A stretch of 8,365 bases of DNA, taken from Collinsella sp. Its GTDB lineage: Bacteria > Actinomycetota > Coriobacteriia > Coriobacteriales > Coriobacteriaceae. Below are positions 1-7,716 of the stretch, piece by piece. The translations under genes were made by a program, and so were the position numbers. Location of the stretch: contig DXZV01000038.1 of the NCBI GenBank assembly GCA_019419485.1, positions 1-8,365 of the forward strand. Reading direction: 5' to 3'. Positions within the stretch are counted from its first letter, which is position 1; each line of letters starts with the position of its first letter. Under the pieces are notes generated by a model that ran no database searches, was not told the origin of the DNA, and saw only the letters and a program-made list of their open reading frames with translations.

Positions 1-171
1 CAACCGTCAGGGAATTGTAATTGATGGTGAAGGTTCAAAGGTTATTTGCAAAGAGTAATTTAAAATTCCAGTTTGCTGCACTCGTTCCTAGCAGGGTTTG
101 GGGCAGGCACGCCCCAACAAGAAGCCATCCCAAAGGGGCAAGAATGGGGCTGCGGACGATTTCTTGGACCG
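1..171. other. AT-rich non-coding stretch with a small hairpin
   Basis: I find no credible gene here. Positions about 41-80 are clearly AT-rich compared with the GC-rich remainder. A perfect 7-bp stem (TTGGGGC / GCCCCAA, 98-104 and 111-117, 6-nt loop) lies further in, with no T-run on either side, so it is a weak terminator candidate. The sequence next to the transposase fragment (about 148-171) reads on the minus strand as GTCCAAGAAATCGTCCGCA. That could be the 3' terminal region of an IS3-family element ending in CA, but the exact end cannot be fixed from one copy. Confidence 0.35.
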
Positions 172-393
172 TTACGCGGCCCTTCCCAGCGCGGAGCGGA
201 ACTCGGCCGGGGTACGGCCACCGAGCGCATCGCTGCGCCTCTCCGTATTGTATCGGCCGATCCAGCCCCCGAGTTCCTCGATGAAGCGGGCGGGGGTCCA
301 GTCCGACCAGTCCCTGCCGTGCCAGAACTCCTTCTTGAGCAGGCCGAAGAAGCCCTCCATCGCCGCGTTGTCCGGGCTGCAGCCCTTGGCGGA
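172..393 (-). pseudogene. IS3-family transposase (OrfB), C-terminal fragment
   Basis: This is the last ~73 codons of an IS3/IS150-type DDE transposase, which is normally about 270-290 residues. It reads AKGCSPDNAAMEGFFG, then LLKKEFWHGRDW, a tryptophan-rich stretch and a YNTERRSDALGGRTPAEFR block, ending at a TAA at 172-174. The KGCSPDNAAMEGFFG block carries the final glutamate of the DDE triad (MEGFF), with the lysine that follows about one helical turn later. Reading upstream on the minus strand, family similarity stops at about position 393 and an in-frame TAG follows at 403-405. The catalytic core with both aspartates and the OrfA frame are therefore absent. The fragment cannot encode an active enzyme. 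It abuts other mobile debris, which suggests repeated insertion and deletion at this site. Confidence 0.85.
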
Positions 394-491
394 CTGGATT
401 GGCTACGCTGATGTGGACAGTTCCGGGAGAGGCGCAAGAGACGGGAAGGCCGTGTGCGCGTTCCTGCGCGAGGGCCGTGGGGAGGGGCTGC

Positions 492-647
492 ATGGGTACG
501 GCGCCTGTCAACTCGGTCTACGTCTTTGATGACCGGGTCGTACTCAATATCAACTTCACGGATGATGCCAAAACGGTCACCCGTGAGGAAGTGTTGGGTT
601 CGAGTGCTGTGGACAATGTTCCAGTATGCTGGGATCGAACTCGCTAG
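492..647 (+). pseudogene. Serine recombinase C-terminal remnant
   Basis: Fifty-one codons from an internal ATG at 492 to TAG at 645-647 encode a peptide containing PVNSVYVFDDRVVLNINF followed by a KTVTREEV segment. This resembles the extreme C-terminus of large serine recombinases (resolvase/invertase with the recombinase and zinc-ribbon domains), where a 'FVNSVYVYDD.(I/V)V(I/L).(F/Y)NY' strand pair precedes the end. The catalytic N-terminal domain is missing from the window, so only a decayed tail is left. The frame is open upstream to about 399, but that part shows no recombinase resemblance. The remnant runs antisense into the end of the neighbouring DUF523 gene. Assignment is by motif memory, not alignment. 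Confidence 0.55.
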
Positions 648-1068
648 CCGGAATCACACGGTACCCGTGACGCAGCAGCAGATCGACAAAAACACCATTG
701 CCCACAGTGAGCGTGCCGCTAAAGGTGCCATCGTAGACGCGACCCGCACCGCACGAGGGGCTACGGTCCTGTAAGACGCACGCAGCGATCTCGGACGGGC
801 CGCCCGCCTGCTCGCACATATCGAGCGCGCGCTCTGCACCCAGGCGAAACTCGCGATCGACCGAGATGCCCTCGCAGGTACAAACCTCGCCATTCACAAT
901 CTCGGACGGCTTGCGCGGTGTGGGCAAGCCGCCAAAAACCTCGGGGCACACCAACAGGACCTCGGTCCCTGTGCGTTCGCAGGCCTCGACCAACGCGCGA
1001 TGGTAATTGTCGAGCCCGTTATATCTGCAGCTCTCTCCCATCAAGCAGGCACTCACCACGATCTTCAT
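577..1068 (-). CDS. DUF523 family protein (YbbK-like)
   Basis: A 163-residue protein with the hallmarks of DUF523: SACLMGESCRYNG at residues 6-18, CPEVFGGLPTPRKPSEI at 41-57, and LQDRSPSCG at 99-107, followed by a YDGTFSG stretch. The conserved cysteines in these blocks suggest metal or thiol chemistry, but no reaction is established for the family, so I assign no function. I chose the ATG at 1068 because GGGAGGG lies about 6 nt upstream; an in-frame start five codons further up lacks such a site. Most family members end shortly after the GDGV.A.LL...G..V block. Here about 20 further residues (FDPSILEHCPQHSN and on) follow, and they are encoded antisense to the recombinase remnant, so the C-terminus is probably not native. 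The gene lies downstream of ftsH in the same direction, but a strong terminator separates them. Confidence 0.85.
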   Translation of the reverse strand: MKIVVSACLMGESCRYNGLDNYHRALVEACERTGTEVLLVCPEVFGGLPTPRKPSEIVNGEVCTCEGISVDREFRLGAERALDMCEQAGGPSEIAACVLQDRSPSCGAGRVYDGTFSGTLTVGNGVFVDLLLRHGYRVIPASEFDPSILEHCPQHSNPTLPHG

Positions 1069-1073
1069 ACATA

Positions 1074-1081
1074 TCCCTCCC
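1074..1081 (-). promoter_or_regulatory. Ribosome binding site of the DUF523 gene
   Basis: On the minus strand GGGAGGG precedes the ATG at 1068 by about 6 nt. It lies only a few bases past the T-rich end of the ftsH terminator, so it decides the start codon and leaves little room for a separate promoter. Confidence 0.6.
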
Positions 1082-1083
1082 AA

Positions 1084-1124
1084 ACAAAACGCCCCATTTG
1101 AGATAGAAACTCAAATGGGGCGTT
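1084..1124 (-). terminator. Intrinsic terminator after ftsH
   Basis: A perfect 15-bp stem (AACGCCCCATTTGAG paired with CTCAAATGGGGCGTT, 1088-1102 and 1110-1124) closes a 7-nt loop. On the minus strand it is followed by a T-rich run (GTTTTGTTTG). It begins about 20 nt after the ftsH stop codon, as expected for a Rho-independent terminator. The far end of the stem is only 19 nt from the DUF523 start codon. Confidence 0.85.
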
Positions 1125-1143
1125 CGACATTGTGCAACCAGCC

Positions 1144-3051
<1,908 letters not shown>

Positions 3052-3128
3052 CTACTGGGGTTGATAATGCTAACTAGAATACCCAACCCGGCCGGCGATA
3101 AACCGACGCCGGGCACGAAAGAATAGAG
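3052..3128. promoter_or_regulatory. Divergent intergenic region ftsH / adenosyltransferase
   Basis: These 77 bp separate two divergent genes and must hold both promoters, unless they lie inside the coding regions. I see no clean -35/-10 pair on either strand. TATTCT on the minus strand (3075-3080) is a possible -10 for ftsH. An inverted repeat CCGGCG-N9-CGCCGG lies at 3092-3112. It could form a small hairpin in the 5' leader of the plus-strand gene or serve as a protein-binding dyad. Confidence 0.4.
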
Positions 3129-3614
3129 ATGGCATCACTCGAAGTCGGCAAGGTTCAGATCTATACGGGCGACGGCAAGGGCAAGACGACGGCTGCGCTG
3201 GGACTCGCGCTGCGCGCCACGGGCTATGGACTTAACGTGCTCATGCTTCAGTTTGCCAAGAAGCTGCACTGCGCCGAGCATGATGCGGCACCACGCCTAG
3301 GGCTACGAATTGTACAGGCCGACCGCGACACGCCCGAGGCTTGCGCCGCACAGATCATGGAGCTCGCACGCGAGCAGATCTCACAGGTCGACGTTCTGAT
3401 TTTGGACGAACTCGGCGAGGCCATGCGCCGCGGCTTCGTGACGCGCGAGGATGTCGAGGAACTGATCGCGATGAAACCCGACACCACAGAGCTCATACTG
3501 ACCGGCCGCGGCCTGCTGCCCATCGCGGACCTCGCCGACCTGGTCACCGAAATGCGCCTCGTCAAACACTACTTCGACGAAGGCCTCCTGGCCCGCCAAG
3601 GCATCGAATACTAA
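3129..3614 (+). CDS. Corrinoid (cob(I)alamin) adenosyltransferase, CobO/BtuR family
   Basis: Enzymes of this family transfer the 5'-deoxyadenosyl group of ATP to the cobalt of reduced corrinoids, giving adenosylcobalamin in the cytoplasm. The 161-residue protein has the family P-loop TGDGKGKTTA at 13-22, then LGLALRATGYG and MLQFAKK at 39-45. It also has Walker B-like VLILDEL at 89-95, LTGRG at 124-128, and the C-terminal signature ADLVTEMRLVKHY (136-148) ending in ARQGIEY. Family members are usually about 170-200 residues. Here the stretch between QFAKK and the Walker B is roughly 18 residues shorter than in BtuR of enterics, and the usual aromatic G-F-x-W block is not evident. The start ATG is preceded only by a weak purine-rich site (AAAGAATAGAG). 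No cobalamin biosynthesis genes lie nearby, so it probably serves corrinoid salvage. It could be a divergent paralogue with a related P-loop role. Confidence 0.85.
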   Translation: MASLEVGKVQIYTGDGKGKTTAALGLALRATGYGLNVLMLQFAKKLHCAEHDAAPRLGLRIVQADRDTPEACAAQIMELAREQISQVDVLILDELGEAMRRGFVTREDVEELIAMKPDTTELILTGRGLLPIADLADLVTEMRLVKHYFDEGLLARQGIEY

Positions 3615-3615
3615 T

Positions 3616-3700
3616 TGATCCGAAGGGGACGAAGGGAAACGGATCATCGACATCACGACGGAGAGCAATGAGCCGTTTTCCTCCGTCCCCCCAGGGATCA
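3616..3700. terminator. Imperfect inverted repeat between convergent genes, likely bidirectional terminator
   Basis: The arms 3616-3642 and 3673-3700 pair through TGATCC/GGATCA at the base and GGGGACGAAGGGAAACGG with CCGTTTTCCTCCGTCCCC inside. Sixteen of those 18 inner positions are complementary and one of the other two can wobble. The central loop is 30 nt. The base of the repeat sits one base after the adenosyltransferase stop (3612-3614) and directly next to the MATE stop (3701-3703), so it fills the whole spacer. It can fold in transcripts from either strand. No long T-run follows, so it may be a folded 3' end or a dispersed palindromic repeat that also terminates. Confidence 0.6.
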
Positions 3701-5050
3701 TTAGGCAGTGGCGCGGCCTAGCCAGTTGCCGCTGTGGTGGTAGATGGTGAACATCGTGGCGGTTATTACCCAGGTTACGGGGTAGACCAGCAGCAGATGC
3801 TCGAGCGAGGGGTCGAGCGGCATAATCGCGAACACCCACGCCACGCGGAGCACGACCGTGCCGAATATCGTGAGCATCATAGGCTGGAAGCTCACGCCAG
3901 CGCCACGGATGGAGCCGGACGCGTTTTCGATAATCGAGAAGATCGCGTAGAACGGCGCGATGAAATGAAGAATCGTCGTGGTGTAGGCCGAAATTGCGAC
4001 ATCGTCGATAAACAGACGCGAAAGCGGGCCCGAGAATACCAGCAGCACGGCAGACAGGCCACCGATAAGCACAAACGACAGCACGAGCGACGTGTGGTAT
4101 CCCTTTCGCATGCGATCGTAATTGCGCGCACCAAAGTTCTGCGCCGAGAACGTAGTAATCGACACACCAAGCGCCTCGGTCACCATCCAGATAATGCCGT
4201 CCAGGCGACCGGAAAGACCCCAAGCGGTCGTAACATCGGCTCCAAACGAGTTGACCGACACCTGAATCAAAACGTTGGAGATCGAATACGCCGCAGACTG
4301 AACGCCCAGCGGCAAACCGCACGAAAGCATGCTCTTGCAAATGCCGCGATCGATACCGAGTTTGGATAGCGACAACCGCCACGCCCCCGGAGCGCGCATC
4401 ATGCGGATCACAATCATCGTGGCATTGGTGCAGATAGTCAGCGCCACCGCGATGCCGCAGCCCAGCGCTTCCATGTGCAGCACGGCGACAAAGAGAATGT
4501 CGAGCGCCACGTTGACGAAGCAGCCGGAGGCAATAATGACCGCCGGACCGCGCGTGTCGCCCACGGCGCGCAACAACGCCGTCCCCATATTGAGCAGCAG
4601 CGCCGCAAACATGGCGGCAAAGTAGCAACGGGCATACGCCACACCCTCGGCCAGCAGCTCATGCGGTGTATTCATCAGCACAAGCATCGGCTCGACAAAC
4701 ACCATGCCCAGAATGGAAATGACAATGCCGCCCACCAGCGCGAGCGTCATGGCCGTATGGACCGATCGGCTCAAGCGCTCGTCATCGTGCTGACCAAAAA
4801 ACTGGCCGGTAATAACGGCACATCCAGCACCAACACCGACGCAAAAACCAATGCAGAGCTCCGTAAGCACCATCGTGGCCTGAATGCCACCCAGCGCGAG
4901 CTTGCCGCCAAACTGACCGACGATATAGGTACCGATAAGCGTGTATGCCTGCTGAAAGAACGAACTAAAGAAGATGGGGACGCACAGCGACAGCAGCTGC
5001 TGCCAAATAACGCCCTGCGTTACATCGATAGCCGTAGATTTCTTAGCCAC
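3701..5050 (-). CDS. MATE family efflux transporter
   Basis: A polytopic inner-membrane antiporter that would export drugs or other organic compounds using a Na+ or H+ gradient; the substrate cannot be read from sequence. At 449 residues it matches the family length, with about 12 hydrophobic segments in two homologous halves. Recognisable blocks are GQFFGQHDDERLSRSVHTA (82-100), LRAVGDTRGP (160-169), NVALDILFV (180-188), GLPLGVQSA (245-253) and FSAQNFGARNYDRMRKG (301-317). These fit the VmrA/DinF-like bacterial MATE branch. I chose the GTG at 5050 because GGGGAGGG lies 3-10 nt upstream. The frame extends 11 codons further to a TTG at 5083 with no ribosome binding site. No regulator gene is adjacent. 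The gene converges on the adenosyltransferase and is preceded by the RNA methyltransferase on the same strand, with a 125-nt gap that argues for separate transcription. Confidence 0.93.
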   Translation of the reverse strand: MAKKSTAIDVTQGVIWQQLLSLCVPIFFSSFFQQAYTLIGTYIVGQFGGKLALGGIQATMVLTELCIGFCVGVGAGCAVITGQFFGQHDDERLSRSVHTAMTLALVGGIVISILGMVFVEPMLVLMNTPHELLAEGVAYARCYFAAMFAALLLNMGTALLRAVGDTRGPAVIIASGCFVNVALDILFVAVLHMEALGCGIAVALTICTNATMIVIRMMRAPGAWRLSLSKLGIDRGICKSMLSCGLPLGVQSAAYSISNVLIQVSVNSFGADVTTAWGLSGRLDGIIWMVTEALGVSITTFSAQNFGARNYDRMRKGYHTSLVLSFVLIGGLSAVLLVFSGPLSRLFIDDVAISAYTTTILHFIAPFYAIFSIIENASGSIRGAGVSFQPMMLTIFGTVVLRVAWVFAIMPLDPSLEHLLLVYPVTWVITATMFTIYHHSGNWLGRATA

Positions 5051-5053
5051 ACG

Positions 5054-5061
5054 CCCTCCCC
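5054..5061 (-). promoter_or_regulatory. Ribosome binding site deciding the MATE GTG start
   Basis: GGGGAGGG on the minus strand lies just ahead of the GTG at 5048-5050. It is the only strong Shine-Dalgarno near the 5' end of the frame. The core GGAGG is about 4-5 nt from the start codon, slightly short but workable. Confidence 0.6.
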
Positions 5062-5175
5062 ACCAGCGTACGTCAAACAACAAAACGGCACTTTAAAACG
5101 AAAGCCAAAACCAGCTTAGCACCGACCGACGTCGGCCGAAACGTCCCGAACCAGAGCCCGGTGCGAAATATCTGC

Positions 5176-6090
5176 CTAGTGATACAGCCCCGGCTGGTAG
5201 TGGTACTCGTTGCTCACATGCGGGCACAGTTGCCAAAAGGCGACGGCACTCGCAGCGGCAACGTTGAGTGAATCGACCCCGTGCGCCATCGGAATGCGCG
5301 CGGCTCGGTCGCAGCCGGCAATGGTCTTGGTGCCCAAGCCGGCACCCTCGGTACCCATAAAGATCGCTAGGCGGTCAATCTCCTGCAGCACGGGATCGTC
5401 CAGCGACACCGAATCATCCGTCAACGCCATGGCGGCACACGAAAAGCCGGCATCGTGCAGCGCCGCCAGCCCATCATGCGGCCATACGCGCGCCTCGCTG
5501 CCAATGCGCGTCCAGGGCACCTGGAACACCGTGCCCATGCTCACGCGGGCCGAGCGACGGTACAGCGGGTCACAGCAAGTGGGGCTCACCAAAATGCCAT
5601 CGACGTTCAGCGCAGCCGCCGAGCGGAAAATCGCGCCGACATTGGTGTGGTCGACAATGCCCTCGAGCACGCACACGCGCACCGGGCGCTCACCCGCCGC
5701 CTCGACGACGCCACTCAAGAACTCGGCTACCGGAATCTGGCGTGGACGACGGAATGCCGCGAGCGCACCGCGCGTCACGTTAAAACCCGTCAGCTGCTCC
5801 ATGAGCTCCATGGAGGCAACGAACACAGGAACCGGACCCGCGCCCTCGCGCGCAACCAGGCGCTCAAACAGCGGCATCATCTGATCGAGCCAGCGTTCGC
5901 CCAAAAGAAAGCTCACCGGCTCGTATCCGGCGCGAACCGCACGCTCGATGACCTTGGCGCTCTCGGCGATAAAAATGCCCTTCTGCGGCTCCAGCACGCA
6001 GCGAAGCTCACGCTCGGTCAGTCGCACGTAGGCATCGAGCCGCTCGTCCTCGAGCGAATCGATTCGCAGCACCTCAACGGCATCAGTCAT
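5176..6090 (-). CDS. TrmH/SpoU family (SPOUT) RNA 2'-O-methyltransferase
   Basis: Members of this family use S-adenosylmethionine to methylate ribose 2'-OH groups in rRNA or tRNA. The 304-residue protein has an N-terminal substrate-binding part (about 1-110, including KGIFIAESAKVIERAV, L30e-like) and a C-terminal knotted SPOUT domain. Motif 1 is DHTNVGAIFRSA (147-158, with N150 and R156), motif 2 is FMGTEGAGLG (244-253), and motif 3 is IPMAHGVDSLNVAAASAV (266-283). All three are intact, so it should be active; the target nucleotide cannot be told. I prefer the ATG at 6090 over the in-frame ATG at 6123. The upstream one has no Shine-Dalgarno, and a -10-like TATAGA overlaps it (about 6122-6127), so transcription may begin inside that extension. 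The Cys-rich extension (MCCKEGCGLAA) would otherwise add 11 residues. AAGAAGGG lies rather far (about 14 nt) from 6090, so the start remains uncertain. Confidence 0.92.
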   Translation of the reverse strand: MTDAVEVLRIDSLEDERLDAYVRLTERELRCVLEPQKGIFIAESAKVIERAVRAGYEPVSFLLGERWLDQMMPLFERLVAREGAGPVPVFVASMELMEQLTGFNVTRGALAAFRRPRQIPVAEFLSGVVEAAGERPVRVCVLEGIVDHTNVGAIFRSAAALNVDGILVSPTCCDPLYRRSARVSMGTVFQVPWTRIGSEARVWPHDGLAALHDAGFSCAAMALTDDSVSLDDPVLQEIDRLAIFMGTEGAGLGTKTIAGCDRAARIPMAHGVDSLNVAAASAVAFWQLCPHVSNEYHYQPGLYH

Positions 6091-6136
6091 AGCAGCCAGC
6101 CCGCACCCTTCTTTACAGCACATCTATACCAAACGA

Positions 6137-6155
6137 GGCGACGCTAAGCGCCGCC
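6137..6155 (-). terminator. Possible weak terminator after thyA-folA
   Basis: On the minus strand GGCGGCGC-TTA-GCGTCGCC forms an 8-bp GC-rich stem (one G-U pair) about 45 nt past the DHFR stop codon. It is followed by TCGTTTGG, a poor U-tract. The position suits the end of the thyA-folA transcript, but the tight 3-nt loop and weak tail keep confidence low. Confidence 0.35.
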
Positions 6156-6199
6156 CCATGCATTCAATCAACCCGATGATACCGTTCACGCCAGGCGAT

Positions 6200-6718
6200 T
6201 TATGCCTCAACGCGACGATACGTCACGAACTCATAATCGAGACCCTCGTCACCCTCGCCCGAGGCAATCGTGGCAACCCCGCCACGCCGCGCAATCTCCC
6301 ACGCGGGATCGGCGTCCAAGTCGGGAAAGTACGTGTCCACGGGATGGACGCAGTGGTTATGCGTGACCTCGGCCTCCACGCAGCACGGCAAAAACTGACG
6401 ATACACCTCGCCACCGCCGATCACCCACGCAACGGGCTCATCGGCAACCACGGCGAGCGCTTCGTCGACGCTATGCACCACGTCGACGCCCTCGGCAGCA
6501 AAGCTCTCGTCACGCGTGAGCACGATATTGCGGCGGTTCTTGAGCGGACGCCCACCGGGAAAACTCAGCAGGGTCTTGCGTCCCATAATAACCGGGCACC
6601 CTTTGGTGCACGCCACAAAATGGCGCATGTCGGCGCGATTGGACACCACCATGTCGCCCTCGCACCCAATGCCCCAGTCATCGCACACGGCGACAATGGC
6701 AGAAAGCTTACACGTCAT
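6200..6718 (-). CDS. folA: Dihydrofolate reductase
   Basis: DHFR reduces dihydrofolate to tetrahydrofolate with NADPH, recycling the dihydrofolate produced by thymidylate synthase encoded just upstream. The 172-residue protein is a usual length. It begins LSAIVAVCDDWGIG, then has the acidic substrate residue D30 in RADMRHF and PVIMGRKT (42-49) for NADPH. GGRPLKNRRNIVLT follows at 55-68, the cofactor glycines VIGGGEVY at 99-106, and DTYFPDLD at 128-135. Unusually, the loop before D30 reads MVVSNRAD. The common MPW.LPAD has Trp and Pro there, and many Firmicute-type enzymes have LLVSIPAD. I chose ATG 6718 because AGGTGA lies 5 nt upstream and overlaps the thyA TAG; a GTG directly after that stop (6727) is the alternative. 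Only 9 nt separate the two genes, so they form an operon. Confidence 0.95.
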   Translation of the reverse strand: MTCKLSAIVAVCDDWGIGCEGDMVVSNRADMRHFVACTKGCPVIMGRKTLLSFPGGRPLKNRRNIVLTRDESFAAEGVDVVHSVDEALAVVADEPVAWVIGGGEVYRQFLPCCVEAEVTHNHCVHPVDTYFPDLDADPAWEIARRGGVATIASGEGDEGLDYEFVTYRRVEA

Positions 6719-6723
6719 GCGCG

Positions 6724-6729
6724 TCACCT
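6724..6729 (-). promoter_or_regulatory. folA ribosome binding site overlapping the thyA stop codon
   Basis: AGGTGA on the minus strand matches the 16S anti-Shine-Dalgarno over six bases and ends 5 nt before the ATG at 6718. Its first two bases are the last two of the thyA stop codon TAG (6730-6728). Ribosomes terminating on thyA thus sit on the folA start site, which suggests translational coupling. Confidence 0.6.
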
Positions 6730-7576
6730 ACACCGCAATGGGGATGTTCTTGACCTGCGGGCCGTGCTCATAACCCTCGACGATCAGGTCGTCGGTCGTA
6801 AACGCATAGAAGTCATGCACATCGGGGTTAAGCGTTACCTTGGGCGCGGCAAACTGCGGACGCTCGATAAGCTCGCGGACGATATCGACATGACGGTCGT
6901 AAATGTGGGCATCGGCAATCACATGTAGCAGCTCGCCGGGAATCATATCGACCGATTGCGCGACCATCATCAGCAAGATGGCGTACTGGCACACATTCCA
7001 GTTGTTCGCGGCCAAAATGTCCTGGCTGCGCTGGTTGAGAATCATGTTGAGCGTCGGTTTGTCATCCTGCGGGCGCTGCGTCACGTTATACGTCACGCTG
7101 TAGGCGCACGGATACAGGTGCATCTCGGACAAATCGCTAAACACATAGGTATTCGTCATAATGCGGCGGCTGTACGGCGTGTTCTTAAGGTCGTACAGAA
7201 CGCGGTCCATCTGGTCGAAATCGCCCTCGGCATAATGGCTCTTCTGCCCAATCTGATACCCGTAGGCCTTACCGATGGAGCCGGTCTCGTCAGCCCACTC
7301 ATCCCAAATATGGCTGTTGAGGTCATGCACGTTATTGGACTTCTTTTGATAGATCCATAGGATCTCATCCATGGCAGATTTGAGGGCCGTACGACGCAGG
7401 GTAAGCGCCGGAAACTCCTCACGCAGGTCATAGCGTGCCGTAACGCCAAAGTTTTTAATGGTATAGGCAGGGGTGCCGTCCTCCCACACCGGACGGACCT
7501 TTTGGCCCTCGGTGGTGGTGCCATGGTCCAGAATATCGCGGCACATGGTTACAAACTGTTGATCAGCCTTGCTCAT
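6728..7576 (-). CDS. thyA: Thymidylate synthase (ThyA, phage phi3T-like subtype)
   Basis: ThyA methylates dUMP to dTMP with 5,10-methylene-tetrahydrofolate, yielding dihydrofolate. The 282-residue protein carries the nucleophile C157 in LYPCAY. The dUMP phosphate and base site RSQD is at 183-186, N194 lies in NNWNVCQY, and H224 and Y226 lie in DAHIYDRHVD. DFYAFTTDDL and a short C-terminal IAV complete the fold. The cysteine context is LYPCAY rather than the classical LPPCH, so the usual histidine after the cysteine is absent. The Bacillus/phage phi3T ThyA group likewise has LTPCVY, and the SNNVHDLNSHIWDEW stretch also fits that group. ATG 7576 is preceded by AGGAGGG about 4 nt upstream. The reading frame stays open to 8146, but that extension lies antisense to the neighbouring gene and is not coding. 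The gene is first in an operon with folA. Confidence 0.96.
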   Translation of the reverse strand: MSKADQQFVTMCRDILDHGTTTEGQKVRPVWEDGTPAYTIKNFGVTARYDLREEFPALTLRRTALKSAMDEILWIYQKKSNNVHDLNSHIWDEWADETGSIGKAYGYQIGQKSHYAEGDFDQMDRVLYDLKNTPYSRRIMTNTYVFSDLSEMHLYPCAYSVTYNVTQRPQDDKPTLNMILNQRSQDILAANNWNVCQYAILLMMVAQSVDMIPGELLHVIADAHIYDRHVDIVRELIERPQFAAPKVTLNPDVHDFYAFTTDDLIVEGYEHGPQVKNIPIAV

Positions 7577-7610
7577 TGACCCTCCTGTCAGTCGCCTACA
7601 AGCGAGATTC

Positions 7611-7616
7611 ATTGTA
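7611..7616 (-). promoter_or_regulatory. thyA: Candidate thyA -10 element
   Basis: TACAAT on the minus strand (5 of 6 matches to TATAAT) lies 34 nt upstream of the thyA ATG, giving a leader of roughly 28 nt. No good -35 hexamer sits 16-18 nt above it (TGTGGG at best), so the promoter may be weak or need an activator. Confidence 0.35.
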
Positions 7617-7659
7617 GCCCAGGCGCACGCGGCCCCACAGCCCAAACATAAGCCCTTGT

Positions 7660-7679
7660 TTTCTGACATATGCCAGAAA
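7660..7679. promoter_or_regulatory. Candidate operator 1 (CATATG-centred palindrome)
   Basis: TTTCTGACATATGCCAGAAA is a 20-bp dyad with a single mismatched pair (A7666 against C7673). It shares its core with the downstream site at 7717-7728, and the two centres are 53 bp apart. It lies just upstream of a poor -35-like TTGCGT for the plus-strand regulator gene and upstream of the thyA promoter candidate. Confidence 0.55.
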
Positions 7680-7683
7680 TCTC

Positions 7684-7711
7684 TTGCGTAAATCTGCACG
7701 TTCGTTATTCT
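7684..7711 (+). promoter_or_regulatory. Candidate promoter of the DUF134-NifX gene
   Basis: TTGCGT (7684-7689), a 16-nt gap and TATTCT (7706-7711) form a modest sigma-70-type pair. TATTGT (7711-7716) is an alternative -10. The start of transcription would fall within operator 2, consistent with repression by the gene's own product. The -35 matches consensus at only three positions. Confidence 0.35.
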
Positions 7712-7716
7712 ATTGT

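Noticed and set aside
35..511. 158-codon minus-strand open frame over the left edge
   Set aside because: It is out of frame with the recognisable transposase fragment and spans two unrelated mobile remnants; no family resemblance.
3381..4628. 415-codon minus-strand open frame
   Set aside because: It crosses from the MATE gene in another frame, through the inverted repeat, into the antisense of the adenosyltransferase. It shows no coherent domain.
5097..5175. Possible terminator or promoter between the methyltransferase and the MATE gene
   Set aside because: CCGACGTCGG is self-complementary but has no loop, no U-tract follows it closely, and I found no -35/-10 pair of reasonable quality.
5455..6147. 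230-codon plus-strand open frame
   Set aside because: Antisense to the SPOUT methyltransferase, rich in Arg/His/Ala as expected of a shadow frame.
6158..6928. 256-codon plus-strand open frame
   Set aside because: Antisense to the DHFR gene and the end of thyA; no domain is visible.
7597..7616. Small hairpin TACAA/TTGTA in the thyA leader
   Set aside because: Only five AT-rich pairs with a 10-nt loop; it overlaps the -10 candidate and is too weak to call a regulator.
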